The translations under genes and the position numbers were made by a program. From Symbiodinium natans (lineage: Eukaryota; Sar; Dinophyceae; Suessiales; Symbiodiniaceae), in NCBI GenBank assembly GCA_905221605.1, contig CAJNDS010000057.1, positions 22,501-86,500 of the forward strand: a stretch of 64,000 bases of DNA. Reading direction: 5' to 3'. Each line of letters begins with the position of its first letter. Position 1 is the first letter of the stretch. Below, in pieces: positions 22,644 to 33,856 of the stretch. The notes below the pieces were generated by a model that was given only the letters and a program-made list of their open reading frames with translations, was not told where the DNA came from and did not search any database.

Positions 22644-23705
22644 ATGCCTTGACGGCCATGTGCCTTTGAACGAAGAACGTCTGACCTTGGTAGCCCCGTG
22701 ACCATAGTGTAACAAGGGCACCCTTTCTGGGGCACCCTAAACCCGGAACCCTAGAAGTGCATGAGGCTTGTGAACATCCTGGGTCGCAAAAGCTGCCCTT
22801 GAAAGGGGCTTCGGGGCTTCATGGGGTGAAGCTGCCCCACAGGAGTCTTAGAAACAAGGGTTTAGGGTTTAGGGTTTAGGGTTTAGGGTTTAGGGTTTAG
22901 GGTTTAGGGTTTAGGGTTCAGGGTAGAAATAGGTAATGAGGGCAGACTCCTGATTTCAGCTAAGCTACGTACCCTAAAGCCAAAACCCTATGTCCGACAA
23001 ACGCCTCTGAATCCTCAACCCCCAGACCCCTAAACACACCCTAACCCTAAACCCTGAACCCCCCTAACCATAAACCCTGAACCCCCTAAACCCTAAACCC
23101 TAAACCCTAAACCCTAAACCCTAAACCCCAAACCCTACTGTGGCTCCTGGGGGAACTGGAAGAAGTGGGTGCCCCAGTTTGCTTGCATCGCTGCGTAGGG
23201 AGAGATGGCTGTGCCTGGGTGCAGGGAGCTTTGGGGTTTCATAGGGTTTCATAGGGTTTTATAGGACTTCATAGGGTTGCATAGGGTGTCTTAGGGTTTC
23301 TTAGGGTTTTACAGGGTTTTATAGGATTTGATAGGGATTTCATAGTTGATTTCATAGGGTTTCTCATGGTTTTATAGGAGTTGATAGGGTTTTATAGGGT
23401 TTCTGGCGGTTCTAGGGTTTCTGGGGCTTCTAGGGCTCCTAGGGTTTCTCGGGTTTGTAGAGTTTCTGGGGCTTCTAGGGTTTCTCGGGTTTCTAGACCT
23501 TCTAGACCTTCTAGGGCTTCAGGATTTCTAGGTTTACAGGGTTTGGAGGGTTGAGAACTAGGGCTTATCGGGTTTGGGGTCTATGGTTTGCGGCTTCAAG
23601 GTTTTAGGATATAGGGTTTAGGATCACCTGTGCCCGTGCTTGTTTGTGCTGCCCCTGCCAGCAACGTGCCTGGCCTTGGGTGTAGAGCTGATAGGGCTTC
23701 AGGCT
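22644..23705 (-). CDS. Four-exon cluster, frame of the middle exons unsettled
   Basis: Exons 23,628-23,705 (SLKPYQLYTQGQARCWQGQ; donor CAG|GTGATC), 23,139-23,214 (TAISPYAAMQANWGTHFF then QFPQEP), 22,751-22,846 and 22,644-22,726 (KGCPCYTMVTGLPRSDVLR or KGALVTLWSRGYQGQTFF). Borders are GT-AG. A fully phase-linked chain exists, but it uses a less natural frame in exon 2 (AQPSLPTQRCKQTG) and HEAPKPLSRAAFATQDVHKP in exon 3. The alternative exon 3 frame (TPVGQLHPMKPRSPFQGQ) ends in TAG. Coding is likely, the exact frame is not. Confidence 0.5.
23215..23620. repeat. GGGTTTCATA and GGGTTTCT variant repeats
   Basis: Ten-base and longer derivatives of the telomere motif (TAGGGTTTCA, TAGGGTTTTA, TAGGGTTTCT). 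No coding frame seen. Confidence 0.8.
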
Positions 23706-23834
23706 CTGCACGATTTAGGGTTTAGCCTTTCGTCCGACCCTAAACCCTAAACCCTAAACCCTAAACCCTAAACCCTCAACCCTAAACCCTAAACCCTAAA
23801 CCCTAAACTCAAGGTCTTCAATTTAGTTTAGGGT

Positions 23835-24144
23835 TCATTCATTCCATCGGCGAAGCTCTGCCGGGTCATAAGTCCCCCCGGGTGTGCTGGAACTTCACTG
23901 ATGAGGGGGAGGGTGTCGCTGATCTGAACTTCGCCTTGTAGGGTTTAGGGTTTGGGGTTTAAACACAAGCGGCGCTGCTGTGGTAGCAGCCAAACACCTG
24001 TGCCGCAGGTGAGGAACAGACCTGAGATGGTCCTGAACCCTGAACCCCTTCAATCGAAAGCTATCTGGGCCTCTGGCCCCTGAGCAATCTGAGGGCTAGG
24101 CCGCCGAAACGACTCGCGTCGATGGAAGACTGGTCGCTGTTGAT
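23835..24144 (-). CDS. Two terminal exons of a gene, GC-AG intron
   Basis: Exon 24,071-24,144 (acceptor CTTTCCAG) reads INSDQSSIDASRFGGLALR then LLRGQ; exon 23,835-23,886 (acceptor GTTCCAG) reads TPGGTYDPAELRRWNE and TGA. With an AG|GC donor the two leftover bases join the first base of the next exon to make AGC. GC donors are a known dinoflagellate feature. If the donor is not used, the first frame stops at 24,061. Confidence 0.55.
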
Positions 24145-24551
24145 CTGGAAAGGGTTTCGAGTTTAGGGCTTAGCGCTTAGGGTTTGGAGTCTAGGGCTTA
24201 GGGCTTAGGGCTTAGGGCTTGGGGCTTGGGGCTTGGGGCTTGGGGCTTAGGGCTTAGGGCTTAGGGCTTAGGGCTTAGGGCTTAGGGCTTAGGGCTTAGG
24301 TCTTAGGGCTTAGGGCTTAGGAGAATTTAGGCCCAAAACTCGCGCGCTTAAACCCATGGCCAAAACCCTGGTACCACCGTCGGGGTGGAGATTTTTAGCC
24401 CTAAACCCTATAAACCCTAAACCCTAAACCCTAAACCCTTAGGATTTAGGAATGATGTAGGATTTAGGGTTTAGGCTTTGGGGCCGCTTAGGTTTGTTTA
24501 GGGTTTAGGGCTTAGGGTCTGGCAGGTCAACCGCGCTTTCGGTGAGCTCAC

Positions 24552-24606
24552 CATGTCTTTTGGGTTCAGGGTGCAGGGTCCATTGGAGGTGTCTGTGTTG
24601 TCTCTC
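24552..24606 (-). CDS. 55-nt exon, GTGAGC donor
   Basis: Acceptor GGCTGCTTCAG, donor ATG|GTGAGC. Reads RDNTDTSNGPCTLNPKDM or, in another frame, ERQHRHLQWTLHPEPKRH. Confidence 0.5.
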
Positions 24607-24609
24607 CTG

Positions 24610-25160
24610 AAGCAGCCGTCAGCACGAGAGATGCTTGACTACGTGTTATGATTCTTCTACGCTTACTGTCCTTACTCATCTAGCTGGTCTTTCTACAGTA
24701 ATTAACACTGTGACCACTCCTACTAGGAATATTAGCGCCATTTTACTGTTGGCAAAGACACGGGGCACGTTCTGAGGCGCATGCCCGAAAGCCTAAATCC
24801 CCGAACCCCTAAGACCCCGAGCCAACAGGGTTTAGGGGTTTGAGTTTAGGCTTTCGGGAGTATTCAGGGGTTTAGGGTATTTGGGGGTTTAAGGGTTGTA
24901 GGTGTTTAAGTTTCAGGTTCAGGTTGGAGGACATTGGGTTTGGTTTAATGGGATGCACCAGGGATGCTAAACCCAAAGAAAATATGAGAGTACCACCTGG
25001 GCCCCAAACCGCCTGAACCCCCGAAGACATAACATTCCCAAAAAAAATGCTGGAAACCCTAAACCCTAAACCCCCCCCCCACCCCAAAAAAAGAAAACTA
25101 TATATATATATATATATAGAGATATAAGTATAATAAACAACCATGTCAATAATCATACGC
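24610..25160. other. Unique and AT-rich sequence before the CAA array
   Basis: AT-rich 24,640-24,770 with a possible 25-nt exon (NVPRVFAN, CCTCAG ... GTAAAA) near 24,735-24,770, then short telomere-like units and a (TA)n tract at 25,096-25,118. No convincing gene. Confidence 0.4.
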
Positions 25161-25162
25161 AT

Positions 25163-25908
<746 letters not shown>

Positions 25909-25929
25909 GCAGCATACTGAGAATTTTTT

Positions 25930-26735
25930 AAAAAATGCTGTGAGCCCACGCCCAACGTCGGAAGTCGCCATCGGGCCAGAAGCCTTCGCTTTTGCTTTTG
26001 TGGGGGGTTGGGCTTTGGGGGTTTAGGGTTTAGGGCTAGGGTTTAGGGCTAGGGTTTAGGGGCTGAGGAAGTTGCTGTAGAGTGTCGGGGTGAGGGGGTG
26101 GTGGCAAGGGGGGGGGGGGGGGGGGGAGATCGGAGAACTATCAGGTTCCGTGAGACTTCTATAACACCTCAATGTGAGGGCCTCCGGCGGCGGGTTGGAT
26201 TTATGGTTGCAAGGGCTTAGGGTTCAGGGTTTAGAGTCTAGGGTTTGGGGTTTAGGAACTCGCGTCTAGGGCTTATTTAGGGCTTAGGGCTTAAGGCTTA
26301 GGGTTGAATCTGGCTTCTGGGTTGGGGCCCTGTAAATCCTGAGCTCCTGAACCCCAACAGCCCTAAACCCCAAGCTCCAAAATTCTAAAGGCCTCCATGC
26401 CCACAACCTCAAGCCTTGAAGCCCTCAACAACTCCTGAAAACCCACGAGACCTAGAAGCCGAAGTTACCCTACCCCTGAGCTCCAAGACCCCTGGAACCC
26501 TGGGCCTGAAACCTTCCCCCCCCCTCCAACAAAAAAGACTTGAACCCTAAACCCTAAACCCTAGACACGGGAGGCTAGGCCCAAGTGTGAAAAAGTGTAC
26601 CGTCTTTGGGTTACAGGGGCAGGGAGCCTAAATCCATTAAAAAAGGAGAAGAAGGGCCTACTCCGGGTCCCTAAACCCTAAACCCTAAATCCAAAACCCT
26701 AAACCCTAAACCCTAAGCCCTAAACCCTAAACCCC
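25930..26735. other. Telomere-like and unique sequence
   Basis: Contains a 19-base G run at about 26,109, scattered TTTAGGG/CTTAGGG, a possible exon (QPAAGGPHIE before GAG|GTGTTA, near 26,170-26,205) and a degraded repeat related to family M4 (26,590-26,670). Confidence 0.4.
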
Positions 26736-26740
26736 TAAAC

Positions 26741-26862
26741 AAGGGAGTTAAGGTTGAGCAGCCGATGTGTCTCCGCGTGTGATTGATGCGGTCGATGTTG
26801 AAGTCGCAGTCGAAGCCCAGGCATTTGATGACGTGGTCGATGTCCGAGATGACCTTGGGGTT
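26741..26862 (-). CDS. Internal exon, 40 codons, very strong codon bias
   Basis: 122 nt. Acceptor CCCCACAAG; donor TT|GTTTAGGG inside the telomere motif. Reads NPKVISDIDHVIKCLGFDCD, then FNIDRINHTRRHIGCSTLTP. About nine of ten codons in the first 30 end in C or G, as expected for dinoflagellate genes. Family not recognised. Confidence 0.7.
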
Positions 26863-27105
26863 CTTGTGGGGTTTGGGGTTTAGGGTTTAGGGTTTAGGGT
26901 TTAGGGTTTAGGGTTTCTAGGGTTCAACATGAGTTTCAGGATTTAGGGTTTAGGGTTTGGGGTTGGGGGTTTAGTGCTACAAGTCGACAGGACTTAGGGT
27001 TTCGGGTCTGGCGTTTAGGGCTACAAATCGAACCCCTATCCCCTCAACCACATGCAGGGGCAGCTTTTGTGTACTTTGAGCAGCGACTGCAAGAGGAGCA
27101 GGCAT

Positions 27106-27510
27106 TCATTCTCGAAGCAGAGGGGCCGTGATGCCTGAAACCACAATGTAAGACGATGTGCTACCTGCGGTTCGATCTACATGATGCAGCCTCTCTGGGG
27201 TCTCTACTTTTGTGTATTCCTGACAGTTATAGGGCATCAAAAGATCATAAGCTTGAACCCGCCCCATATACAAGAAGCAGCAACAACTCGCCCGCAGAAG
27301 CCGCAAACCAAAAGCAGCATTGACGGCTGAGAAACTGGACATCGGCGAGTTGCGACTTGGGTACTTCGAAAGAGCGAGCCACTCGAGAGTTAGAGCACGT
27401 CGGGTAGACAAAGAATACACATTCACGCAGCTCGGGCACGCAGGACGCATGCCTTCAACGATTTCCCTATCTCATCCTGCAGACGACATGGACTGCATGC
27501 AGCCCTGAAC
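27106..27510 (-). CDS. Repeat-free coding island, strand uncertain
   Basis: The minus strand has a 114-codon frame over 27,106-27,450 (RALTLEWLALSKYPSRNSP, then MGRVQAYDLLMPYNCQEY) with TGA at its end. The plus strand has two long natural-looking frames: MCYLRFDLHDAASLGSLLL near 27,150-27,210 and EKLDIGELRLGYFERASHS near 27,320-27,390, the second ending at 27,508. One of the strands is a shadow; I cannot settle which by eye. Confidence 0.4.
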
Positions 27511-27513
27511 CAG

Positions 27514-27562
27514 TCATTCAATTTCATACTTGGTTTACGAACCAAATATGAAACTGAATGTT
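27514..27562. repeat. Imperfect palindrome
   Basis: ATTCAATTTCATACTTGGTT then TACGAACCAAATATGAAACTGAAT; the arms pair with few mismatches around GTTTACGAAC. Confidence 0.8.
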
Positions 27563-28017
27563 TCTATATTGGCGAACACCCTAAACCTAAACCCTAAACC
27601 CGAAACCCCCTCAGGAGTAGGCCAACAACTTTCGAATCCTGAGATCCCTCTCACACCCTGTACCCAAAAAGGTTCCCGAAACCGAACAACAGGACTAAGC
27701 CCTATCGGAAACTCTAAACCCCAATCAACCCAACCAAAACACAGAACCGACACCCTCAACCCCCAACAGCCGCAAGAACCAAGCCCTCCAAGCAAGTGCG
27801 TAAAAACCTTGTAGGTCAGGTTAGAGGATCCCAACTCAAGGCACGGTTTAGGGTTTTGGGTTTAGGGTTTAGGGCTTAGGGTTTAGGGCTTAGGGTTTAG
27901 GGTTTAGGGTTTAGGGTTTAGGGTTTAGGGTTTAGGGTTTAGGGCTTAGGGTTTAGGGTTAGGGTTTAGGGTTTCAGAGCTCCCTAGCTCACCCCCCCAA
28001 AAAAACCCTGGAGCTCC

Positions 28018-28106
28018 TTAAGTCGATGCCGCAAGCCGTCGAAGCGGTGTGCACTCGCTGGGGTCCATCACAAAGTGGTAATTCGTCATGTGCCCAAACA
28101 CCGCTT
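28018..28106 (-). CDS. Exon ending in TAA
   Basis: Two bases and 29 codons after a CTAAAG acceptor: AVFGHMTNYHFVMDPSECT then PLRRLAAST and TAA. Probably continues the gene at 28,188-28,415, though the donor linking them is not a clear GT. Confidence 0.55.
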
Positions 28107-28187
28107 CTTTAGGGTTTAGGGTTTAGGGTTTAGGGTTTAGGGTTTAGGGTTTAGGGTTTAGGGTTTAGGGTTTAGGGTTTAGGGTTT

Positions 28188-28415
28188 CTGACATCTTTCC
28201 GAACTTCACATCGAGCAGCCTTGAGAAGTGGTCGAAGCAATCCTCGTTTTCATAGACCTCCGAGAACGCTCCCCACCAACCTCACAATGCCTCTCAACAG
28301 CACCACACACGGTACCAGCGCTTCTCCTCTCTTTCTTGCGTAGTGAGTCTTCCAGGCCAGAACCGTAGTAGCCCCGTCCAAAGGTACCATGAAGTATAGA
28401 GGCGAAGTAGAAGTG
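28188..28415 (-). CDS. Two-exon segment with a 47-bp intron (gene B)
   Basis: Exon 28,316-28,415 (acceptor GGTTGAG) reads HFYFASILHGTFGRGYYGSG then LEDSLRKKERRSA and leaves one base; the intron GTACCG...GGGGAG is 47 bp; exon 28,188-28,268 begins with two bases and reads FSEVYENEDCFDHFSRLLD then VKFGKMS. The frame joins exactly. The protein is charged and helical; I do not recognise it. Confidence 0.65.
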
Positions 28416-28419
28416 CTCA

Positions 28420-28760
28420 ACCCTAAAACCCTAAAACCCTAAACCCCTAAACCCTAAAACCACAATACCCTAAAACCCTAACACCCTCGAATAGAAAACC
28501 CTAAACCCTAAAACCCTAAAACCCTAAAGCCCTAAACCCCTAAAATTCCCTAAAATTCCCTAAAATTCCCTAAAATTCCCTAAAATTCCCTAAAATTCCC
28601 AAAAATTCCCTAAAACCCTCAAACCCAAAAATTCCCTAAACCCTAAAATTTCCCTAAAACGCCCCTGAAGTCCTAAGCCGCAAAATACGGATCCTAAAAC
28701 CCTGAAACCCTAAAACCCTAAAACCCTAAAATTCCCTAAGCTTCCCTAAAACCCCTGAAG
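28420..28760. repeat. CCCTAAAA and CCCTAAAATT repeats
   Basis: Ten-base unit CCCTAAAATT repeated about seven times at 28,550-28,620, surrounded by CCCTAAAA. CCCCTGAAGTCCTAAGCCGC occurs twice (near 28,663 and 28,752). Confidence 0.85.
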
Positions 28761-28793
28761 TCCTAAGCCGCTTAAAACACGGCGTTCCCTGAC

Positions 28794-28848
28794 CCTCCGG
28801 CTGTGCATCCCGGCGCGACCGTTGGTGATGACGGCTGTCCGGGGCTTC
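28794..28848 (-). CDS. 55-nt exon, His/Arg-rich
   Basis: Acceptor GGCTGAAG, donor GAGG|GTCAGG; reads EAPDSRHHQRSRRDAQPE, phase 0 to 1. Confidence 0.5.
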
Positions 28849-29370
28849 CTTCAGCCACGGGGAACCCCTAAACCCTAGGGTTTAGGGTTTAGGGTTTAGG
28901 GTTTAGGGTTAGGGTTTAGGGTTTAGGGTACCTAAAGCCTAAACCCTGAACATATGCGAAGAATCTGAGAAGAGTTGCGGGCATTTTCACACACCCAGGC
29001 CCGCAAAAGCACCGTGATTGTCCGTGTTCTTTGGGAAGCCTCCATGTTGCGTGGGATGAGGGTCCCCCTTAAAAACACCGAGATAGTAAGATTCCCTGAG
29101 AACCAGAACCTCCATGAGGTATCCTTTCGGAAAGCCCCAGGTCTAGTCCTAACCCTAAACCCTAAGTTCGGACCCCCCCCCCCCCCCGGAAACCCCAAGG
29201 CTAAGTACGACTGCGGATTGCTGGTGGAGCCGCCTTTGGAGCCCAGCTCCGGTGGGCCCGGGCCGTGCACCTACTTCGTTGCTCACTGCGACTGCCAGTG
29301 AAACACAAAGGCCAGTTCCACGGCAAGTCGTTGAGTGAATTTGCAGGAAGTCCAACGTCGCAAGTTTGTG

Positions 29371-29680
29371 TCAGGAAGCACAAGCCTGGCAGAAAGCCGA
29401 TAAGGCCGCCAGACTGTCTTCGCAGTCGGCAGCACGCCTTGCGGCCGCCAACGCTGCGCTTTCCACAGAGCCTCGAAGAGGCTTACTGGCTGACAAAAAT
29501 GCAAGTCGGCTGGTTTGAGACACGTCTCGCAGCAGCGCGCTGGGTGCGTCGAGGTACAATGAGTTGTTGTTCCTCAAGGCCCGGAGGTCCTTGTAGTCGC
29601 GCACCCGGCCAATGGTTGCACAGCTGCCGTCTGACGCGCGACGGTGTCGAGCGTTGTTGGTCAGCGGCAGCAATACTTCT
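29371..29680 (-). CDS. Long exon or single-exon gene end, ~103 codons
   Basis: Starts after GACAGCAG and runs 101 codons to TGA. Peptides: TIGRVRDYKDLRALRNNNS, LYLDAPSALLRDVSQTSRL and SAALAAARRAADCEDSLAAL. GC3 is high and the frame has no break, whereas plus-strand frames over the same DNA contain stops or look less natural. Ala-rich helical C-terminus. Family unknown. Confidence 0.6.
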
Positions 29681-30286
29681 CCTGCTGTCAAGCTCTTCGA
29701 GATGATGTCCGCCCTCCTCGCTTTAGGGTATAGGATTTAGGGTTGAAGATTTGGGGTATAGGCTGGCGCCTTTAAGGTTCCGGGTTTGGAGGTTGAGTGT
29801 TTACTTAGGAGTGCCTGGGAAACAGGCCCCCCGCCCCTCCGTATGTGGAGTTTCCATACGTTAAGGTAAAGCTTGCTTTGAGGGTTTAGGGATAACCCTA
29901 AACCCGAAACCCGCTTAATTGCGGTCTTGGAGAGAAAACCCAAGCCTTGACAATCAGGGTTCAAACCCAAACCTAAACTCCCAAACTCCCCTCCCTACCA
30001 TTAAACCGCACCTACCCTGCTATATTAAATACGCCCCCATATACTCTAATACAACTAAGGGGAGCACTTAATGCTGCCGGGTATGGTTTAGGGTTTAGGG
30101 TTTAGGGTTTAGGGTTTAGGGTTTAGGGTTTAGGGTTTGGGGTTTGGGGTTTGGGGTTTAGGGTTTAAGGGGGAGGGGATTACCTTTGTTGTTTCACCGG
30201 GGCTTGCGGTACTGCAACAGAGGGGCTTCGGGTTTAGGTCTACGGGTTAGGGTGAAGGCTACATTGACATGCTCAGAATCACAAAC

Positions 30287-30389
30287 CTGAACTCTCAACT
30301 GTCCCACACGTCCCCAAATGGCTTGGACCGGGGCAAGCGTTTGACTTGTCCCTCGACGGTCTCCACTTTCCTGGGTGCTGTTCAGGCTA
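30287..30389 (-). CDS. Internal exon, consensus borders
   Basis: 103 nt; acceptor TAATTACAG, donor CAG|GTTTGT. Reads SLNSTQESGDRRGTSQTLAP then VQAIWGRVGQLRVQ. Confidence 0.6.
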
Positions 30390-30462
30390 CTGTAATTACC
30401 CTAAGCCGTATAGCCTAAGCCCCAAACCCTGAACCCTGAATCCTAAACCCTAACCGAGACAT

Positions 30463-30547
30463 CTAGCGTAGATGCCCATAGTTGTGCCAAAAGGGCGCCT
30501 TCCCGAACAGCTTCCGAGCACTGTCCCTGATGATCATGCGATGCCCT
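30463..30547 (-). CDS. Exon ending in TAG, probable C-terminus
   Basis: After GGGGTAG: GHRMIIRDSARKLFGKAP then FWHNYGHLR and TAG. Codon bias strong. Confidence 0.55.
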
Positions 30548-31036
30548 CTACCCCGAAAAGCCCCCCTGAAGCCCTAAACCCTAAACCCTAAACCCTAAAC
30601 CCTAAACCCTAAACCCTGAAGCCCCCCTAAAGCCCCCTGAAGGTCCCCAAAGCTCCTTCGAGCTAGACCCGGAAGCCTAACCGCGTTCCGCAAGTGCGCC
30701 CCTTTCAGGCTTCTCTAGTGGTTGCCTTTAGGCATGCCGAAAGATATTGACAGCGTCATGAACCGGGACTTTTTGAGATGAGGGTTCAAGCTCTAAGGTG
30801 TTGGGTAGAGGGTAGAGAAGCAAGGGGGGGACATAGGGACCATAAGGGAATACTAGTAGTAGTTATTCCGACCCCTATATTACACCCTACACCTTGGAGA
30901 AGCTTTTTGGTGATTGGGACGTGCATGAATGAGACGAAAGGGCGGCGGAACCCCGCTGCACCTGGCAGCCAGACTCCTAACCCAGACACCGCACATGCTT
31001 GGTTTAGGGCTTCGGTTCATGGTTGGCACTTTAAGG

Positions 31037-31195
31037 GGGCGGGGGGGGGGGGAGGGGGGGGGGGGGGAGGGGGGGGGGGAGGGGGGGGGGGGGGGGGGGG
31101 GAGGGTGGGGGGGGGGGGGGGGGGGGGGAAGGGGGGGGGGGGGGGGGGGGAAAAGGGGGGAGGGGGGGGGGGGGGGGGGGGGGAGGGGGAGGGGG
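31037..31195. repeat. G homopolymer region
   Basis: ~160 bp of G with isolated A or T, followed by a C run at 31,206-31,221. Translates as poly-Gly or poly-Pro in any frame; not called as coding. Confidence 0.95.
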
Positions 31196-31278
31196 GCACA
31201 AGTTTCCCCCCCCCCCCCCCCGATTCATTCTGGAGGTTTTGCCCCTACACCCTAAAACCCAAACCCTAAACCCCAAAC

Positions 31279-31375
31279 CTCATAGGAAGCCGCGACCGAT
31301 CCGGAGGACGCAGCTCCCAGTTCCCGTAGGCGCTTGCACTTCTGGCCCTGCTTCCACAACCCCACACTTCCAGTG
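31279..31375 (-). CDS. Internal exon, 32 codons
   Basis: Acceptor TAAGCAG, donor GAG|GTTTGG. Reads TGSVGLWKQGQKCKRLREL then GAASSGSVAASYE. Confidence 0.6.
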
Positions 31376-31399
31376 CTGCTTAAGGAAGAGTAGTTTAGG

Positions 31400-31585
31400 G
31401 TTTAGGGTTTAGGGGTTTAGGGGTTTAGGAGTTAGGGTTTAGGGTTTAGGGTTAAGGGTTTAGGGTTTAGGGTTTAGGGTTTAGGGTTTAGGGTTTATAG
31501 GGTTTAGGGTTTAGGGTTTAGGGTTTAGGGTTTAGGGTTTAGGGTTTAGGGTTTTGGGTTTAGGGTTTAGGGTTTAGGGTTTAGG
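31400..31585. repeat. (TTTAGGG)n array
   Basis: About 25 units with a few variants (TTTATAGGG, TTTTGGG). The island to its right, 31,590-31,740, has an open plus frame (FHRFIELLKDYRAPYHNK) and open minus frames; strand undecided. Confidence 0.9.
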
Positions 31586-31802
31586 AGTCTACTTTCATAG
31601 ATTCATAGAGCTACTTAAGGACTACAGGGCTCCGTATCACAACAAGAACTCCGCAAAAAGGACTGCTAGTTGGAGAAGCTGCACTACACTGCTGCTCAGA
31701 GACCCAGTTCCTTTCCTGGGATCTAGGGGATCAGAAATTGGGGTTCAGGATTACTTAGGGTTTAGGGTTCAGGGTTTAGGGGTTTAGGGGTTTAGGGAGG
31801 AC

Positions 31803-31863
31803 ATAGGCCTGAGCTCCGTGCCCATAGTGCACCCCCAAGAAGTACACATCGCCGATGCCCCAC
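31803..31863 (-). CDS. 61-nt exon, GIGDVYFLGVHYGHGAQAY
   Basis: Acceptor TGGCGCAG, donor TAT|GTCCTC. The 20 codons after the first base read WGIGDVYFLGVHYGHGAQAY, with a very natural Gly/aromatic pattern. Phase 2 to 0. Confidence 0.6.
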
Positions 31864-32061
31864 CTGCGCCAGCAGCAGCAATCCTTCTAGCTCACCGAAC
31901 AGCCCAGCTTCAGGGTTTAGGGTTTAGGGTTTTGGGTTTAGGGTTGTGGGTTTAGGGTTCAGGGTTCAGGGTTTAGGGTTTAGGGTTTAGGGTTCAAGGT
32001 TAGGGCTTAGGGGGGACTATAAGGGAATAAGATTCGAACAAGCAGGTGAATAGAAGGGCAC

Positions 32062-32357
32062 GGGGCGTCTTAGCCGTGAATTTTCCGTGGAGCTGGGCCT
32101 GGTGTACTGCTTGATGCTGGCTACCGACCGGTCAGCGTTTGTCTGCACCTTGGCTCATCAGGTCGGGTTTAGGGTTTAGGGTTTAGGGTTTCGGGTTGAA
32201 GGGCTTCGGGGGAATTACGAAATTAGACCCTGTCATCCTTTAAAGGGTGCCAAAGGCGAACCCCCTACAAGGAAGAACCGAAGAACCAGAATCCTAAACT
32301 GGGCTTTGGGTTTACGGCAGATACCAGGCTTGGCGCCGTAGAAGTGCGAGAAAACCC
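32062..32357 (-). CDS. Two short exons
   Basis: Exon 32,325-32,357 (acceptor TTGATTTCCTCAG, donor CTG|GTATCT) reads VFSHFYGAKP; exon 32,062-32,120 (acceptor CGGTAG, donor CCC|GTGCCC) reads SIKQYTRPSSTENSRLRRP. One leftover base of the first plus two of the second give an in-frame join. Confidence 0.5.
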
Positions 32358-32550
32358 CTGAGGAAATCAACGCCCAACGAATGGCGAAGGAAGCAAGTCC
32401 CGAACCCTGACGCCTACCCTAAACCCTAAACCCTAAACCCTAAACCCTAAACCCTAAACCCTAAACCCTAAACCCTAAACCCTAAACCCTAAACCCTAAA
32501 CCCTAAACCCTAACCCTAGTCTTAGCGTGCTTTACTATGCCAAGCTTAAC

Positions 32551-32608
32551 CTGTTTTACGATAGGTATTGAAGTCGTCGTGTGGCTCATTTGTGGGGCGG
32601 GGCGGGTG
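32551..32608 (-). CDS. 58-nt exon with good pyrimidine tract
   Basis: Acceptor CCACTTTTTCATCTAG, donor CAG|GTTAAG; reads TRPAPQMSHTTTSIPIVKQ. A plus frame (IEVVVWLICGAGRVLDEK) with a GTATGT donor overlaps and cannot be excluded. Confidence 0.4.
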
Positions 32609-33182
32609 CTAGATGAAAAAGTGGACGTGGTATGTGAGTTTTGGTGTCAACGGATCACTCCAGAAAGCAACTCGACCCCGCAACCTACACCCTAAAATCT
32701 AAACCCTAAACCCTACACCCCTCAAACCTGAGACTGAGACCCAAAGCCTAAAAACCTAAACGCTAAAAGCTAGCGGCCCGTAGGGTTTATGGCCCTAAAC
32801 CCTAAACTTTATCCTAAAGCCTACTCACCTTAAGCCCTAAACCTTGCCCTAGGCCCTAAACCCAAATCACCTAATTCAACCCTAAACTTTCCCTCAACCC
32901 TAAACCCTCAAGGCCCTAACCAATCCCCCAAAACCCTACACCCTAAAGGGCCCGGGGCCCAAGCAGAGTAGTAGCTCCAGGGATCTTTGCCGTAGTACCT
33001 GGTGGTTCTGAGCAGAGGTCCCTCCTGTTGGGTTTGGGTTGGGTTTAGGACATTTGCAATGGTAGAAGCCCACCAAAACCCCAAACCCCTAAACCCCTGA
33101 ATCTCTAAACCCAATATGCAAAAGATTGAAACACACCTGTCTATTTTGCACCCCTAAACCCTAGACCCTGAGTCCTAAACCT

Positions 33183-33566
33183 ACACCGAGTCAAAACTCT
33201 CTGCATCACTGTCTGCCGCGAATTTTCTTCCAGAACTTCGAGGTCCTGTTTCTTGCAGCTGCATGCAAGAAATGGGCTTTTTAGGCTTTGGGAGGCTTTA
33301 GCGTCGGCCAGAAGTTGGAATATCTTGAATGCTTCATAGGCACATTCACAGACTGCATTTCGGATGAAGTCCGCCCCTCCGAGATCCATTTGCAAATGGC
33401 GTGAGGCTCGTAGACGCATACCCGGCCTCCTTGCCGAGAGCAAGGAGGACCTTCTCCATCCTTGCTCCGTCGCTCTCATTGTGATTACTGACAGTTAGGG
33501 TTCCTGCAACCGGCGCTGATGATCTGACTCATCGCTGTCCGAGTCCGCGCCGTCACCCACGATCGC
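33183..33566 (-). CDS. Acidic exon plus long exon
   Basis: Exon 33,495-33,566 (acceptor CTCCACAG) reads AIVGDGADSDSDESDHQRRL then QEP before AG|GAACCC, which may be a GA-type donor. The next island holds a 99-codon frame from 33,479 to a CG|GTGTAGG donor at about 33,183: MDLGGADFIRNAVCECAYEA, FKIFQLLADAKASQSLKSP, KKQDLEVLEENSRQTVMQ. Another frame at its start (SDGARMEKVLLALGKEAGY) also looks coding, so there may be a short intron or a frame change near 33,400. Confidence 0.55.
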
Positions 33567-33734
33567 CTGTGGAGCTCAGCAAGTTGGCTGCTGCTGCATC
33601 TGCTGCCATGAAGTTATATTCGCGGCATCTGGTTCTAAATTCATAGCATCTGGTTCTGGGTTTGGGCCCGCCTTTGGGTGCTATAGTGATACATGTCAAG
33701 TGCGGGGGGGGAGGGGGGGGAGGGGGGCAGCCAA

Positions 33735-33856
33735 ACACAATATGTTGGGTAGGCCTCGGCCAGCAAGCCCTTCAACTCCAAACCCTCAGGGCAAGGACTG
33801 AGGCCTGGGCGCATCTCTGGTTGTAGACCATCGATTTCAGTACCAAAAAACAACAT
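33735..33856 (-). CDS. Candidate exon
   Basis: Frame TEIDGLQPEMRPGLSPCPEG then LELKGLLAEAYPTYCVW; upstream TTGTTTTTTGG could be part of the acceptor tract. Confidence 0.4.

Noticed and set aside
30929-31276. Poly-Gly and poly-Pro frames
   Set aside because: Product of G homopolymer tracts.
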